Positions 41,883 to 43,401 of a stretch of 43,401 nt of DNA are shown here, piece by piece. The DNA is taken from positions 1 through 43,401 of the forward strand of contig JAGRNA010000022.1 in assembly GCA_020441005.1 (NCBI GenBank), given 5' to 3'. Below the pieces are notes generated by a model. It was not told the DNA's origin, did not search any database, and saw nothing but the letters and a program-made list of their open reading frames with translations. The position numbers were made by a program, and so were the translations under genes. How positions within the stretch are numbered: the stretch's first letter is position 1; every line of letters begins with the position of its first letter. The stretch comes from Leptospiraceae bacterium. Its GTDB lineage: Bacteria; Spirochaetota; Leptospiria; Leptospirales; Leptonemataceae.

Positions 41883-42728
41883 TTACGGCAGCGTGATTCC
41901 CAGTAATTCGGCGGTTTTCGTTACCAGCTCTTGCTGCAAGCGCTCATCATTGGCACTCGGTGCGCACTGCTCCGCTTTGCATTCATTGAAATATTGGCCG
42001 CCAAGCGTGCCCGCCTCGGCAGAACTGGCCGCCCAGATGCTGGTCCGGGCCCCCTGGCGGGGAGTCTTGAGAAACAGATTGATCGGCCAGCGAATCACAG
42101 CCGGCAGATCGCGGGCAATGTCGGTTGCGATCACACCGGGATGGAGGCTATTGACAACGACACCGCGGTTACGCCACTGACGCGCCAGCCAGTTCGTGTA
42201 CATCGTCAGCCACAGTTTTGTATTATTGTAGGCCTGCTGGCCGCTGTAGTACTGTTTCGCATTCATATCACTGAATTCAGCCTTGCCTTTGCGGTGCAGC
42301 ATGGATGAGACCATTAGTACCCGGCCGGCATCAGACGGCAGCAAATCTTGCAGCAGATGAGTTAACAAAACCGGTGCCAGATAATTCACTGCCAGAGTCA
42401 ACTCCTGACCGGTGCTGTTTGTTTTGCGCTTCATATTGAATGCACCCGCGTTGTGAATGATTATATCCAGTCTTTGTATCTGCTGATGGAGCTCCGTCGA
42501 GAGCTTCTGAATCTCGGCGGGCTCAGCCAAATCAAGCCCAAAAGAATGGATGGCTGACAAACCGGCTTCCTGTAGCCCCTGGACTGCAGACGTCGTTTTC
42601 GAAGCATCCCGCCCGGTGATGATGACCCGGGCGCCGGACGCCAGCAAGGCTCGGGCTGTTTCCAGACCGATGCCGCCGTTCGCGCCTGTAATCAGGATGT
42701 TTTTGCCCTCTAAATCAGCTGCTGCCAT
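41883..42728 (-). CDS. Short-chain dehydrogenase (retinol dehydrogenase-like)
   Basis: A 281-residue SDR-family oxidoreductase. It has the N-terminal cofactor motif TGANGGIGLETA, the NAG strand (IIHNAGAF), the catalytic region S-(x)12-YxxxK-like (VSSMLHRKGK... YNNTKL: Tyr and Lys present) and the WRNRGVVVNSLHPGV segment typical of RDH-like enzymes. Cofactor and substrate are unknown. The ATG at 42728 is preferred since AGGTGG lies just upstream; the frame starts at 42743. The gene is monocistronic with 223 bases to its upstream neighbour. Confidence 0.9.
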   Translation of the reverse strand: MAAADLEGKNILITGANGGIGLETARALLASGARVIITGRDASKTTSAVQGLQEAGLSAIHSFGLDLAEPAEIQKLSTELHQQIQRLDIIIHNAGAFNMKRKTNSTGQELTLAVNYLAPVLLTHLLQDLLPSDAGRVLMVSSMLHRKGKAEFSDMNAKQYYSGQQAYNNTKLWLTMYTNWLARQWRNRGVVVNSLHPGVIATDIARDLPAVIRWPINLFLKTPRQGARTSIWAASSAEAGTLGGQYFNECKAEQCAPSANDERLQQELVTKTAELLGITLP

Positions 42729-42950
42729 GAGCCACCTTTCCACTAAGAAGCGAAGGTGACTACTGCTTTTGCAGCGGTCCGTCCGCCTTGTCGGAACAGT
42801 ATATTACAAATCGTAATGAAAACCGCAACAGCTCGCATGGTGCCTGTTCACATCCAGGACCAAATGGCTGCCATGCTGGTGAACCGGACTGACACTGGCA
42901 AATCCCGGCTGGAGATACTGATCCGGGGCCCAATTTGAGACCCCGACTGC

Positions 42951-43401
42951 TTACTCGAATACCGGTCGGCAATAAATTACCATATCTTCTGCATCCAGAC
43001 GATCCAGCTCCAGCTGCCAGACATCACCGATGCGGGCCGGCTGCCCCAGTCGGCGGATAAAGACCGAAAAGGGATCCCCGGTGGGCAGTGTTGCCTCTTT
43101 GGTGAGATGCTGCGCCAGCACAACCGCTTCACCCGGGAATTCGTTTAGTTCCAGAAACACCCGGTCCGGTTTGAAGTGGCTGACTGTCGCCTTGAAATGA
43201 CTTTGCCCGCTTTGTTCCAGATAGCGAATCAGTTTCAGCTTATGGATTTCACGCTCTGCATCCATGGCCAGCCGCTCCTTCTCACTGCAATGATGACCCA
43301 GGTCCTGGACAGTCGCATCGTCATAAGGCAGTTTGTTTCGGTATACCAGACTGGACAGCACCCGGTGCACGACCAAATCGGGATAGCGCCGGATCGGCGA
43401 G
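42951..43401 (-). CDS. RNase R-type exoribonuclease, C-terminal part (5' end beyond window)
   Basis: The frame enters from the right edge and ends at 42951. It begins with SPIRRYPDLVVHRVL, the end of the RNB catalytic domain of the RNase II/R family, which degrades RNA 3' to 5'. It continues through LGHHCSEKERLAMDAERE, and ends with a short beta-rich domain (FKATVSHFKPDRVFLELNEF to DRLDAEDMVIYCRPVF), a divergent S1-like OB fold. A long basic tail as in E. coli RNase R is absent. Whether this is RNase R or RNase II cannot be told from this part. Confidence 0.8.
   Translation of the reverse strand, partial: SPIRRYPDLVVHRVLSSLVYRNKLPYDDATVQDLGHHCSEKERLAMDAEREIHKLKLIRYLEQSGQSHFKATVSHFKPDRVFLELNEFPGEAVVLAQHLTKEATLPTGDPFSVFIRRLGQPARIGDVWQLELDRLDAEDMVIYCRPVFE

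Noticed and set aside
1..43401. tRNA, rRNA and CRISPR arrays
   Set aside because: No cloverleaf with a conserved T-loop, no rRNA-like segment and no regularly spaced direct repeats were recognised on reading; a tRNAscan/CRISPR run was not possible.

Overview
The window looks like chromosomal DNA from a diderm (Gram-negative-type) bacterium of moderately high G+C, mid-50s per cent by eye. It carries periplasm and outer-membrane genes (an MlaC/Ttg2D protein, a TonB-like C-terminal domain, two DUF2147 proteins, several signal peptides). A nucleotide-translocase-like carrier fused to HEAT repeats and a cyclic-nucleotide-binding domain, plus single-chain glycyl-tRNA synthetase and a class III cyclase, would fit a free-living spirochaete of the Leptospirales. 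That placement is inference only; there is no rRNA or marker set here.

Layout. 1-3554 (minus): a PrsW-type membrane protease cut by the left edge, directly behind a multi-spanning protein with a TonB-like tail. 3718-6470 (plus): glyS overlapping a MATE exporter gene. 6545-11723: a secreted caspase-like protein, XerD, a DUF4190 protein, a degenerate HAD-like protein and a sodium:solute symporter. 11774-14224 (minus): a membrane-anchored, probably metal-free metallo-beta-lactamase-fold protein and a phosphohexomutase.

14.3-27.6 kb is an accessory-looking region, rich in dispersed repeats, palindromes and gene relics. Its centrepiece is 15322-16290: a eukaryotic-type actin relative with an N-terminal signal peptide. 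It keeps the actin D-loop region and the C-terminal block up to SIVHRKC. It has lost both phosphate-binding loops and about 90 residues covering most of subdomain 4. A 51-nt relic of a second copy of its 3' end lies about 460 bp downstream. Two large composite repeats (14815-15213 and 25218-25725) carry a long hairpin whose paired bases have changed together between copies; one sits just upstream of the actin-like gene, the other just upstream of an unrecognised two-gene operon. Between them are a LysE-type exporter, an oxidoreductase/TetR pair with paired operators, an ABC-F ATPase with its own palindrome, a run of small secreted proteins (one a pseudogene), MlaC, and an A+T-rich 2H phosphoesterase.

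27.6-43.4 kb returns to ordinary chromosome: a PAS histidine kinase divergent from a membrane-bound sigma-54-type activator with a changed GAFTGA loop; an operon of Orn/Lys/Arg decarboxylase and the carrier/HEAT/cNMP fusion; DUF4349; an AlkC-like glycosylase; a secreted unknown; a class III nucleotide cyclase; a short-chain dehydrogenase; and the 3' end of an RNase R-type gene at the right edge. The cyclase and the cNMP domain could form a local second-messenger link, but nothing in the sequence proves it.

The undescribed biology most worth pursuing is the exported, nucleotide-site-deficient actin mimic and the repeat element next to it.
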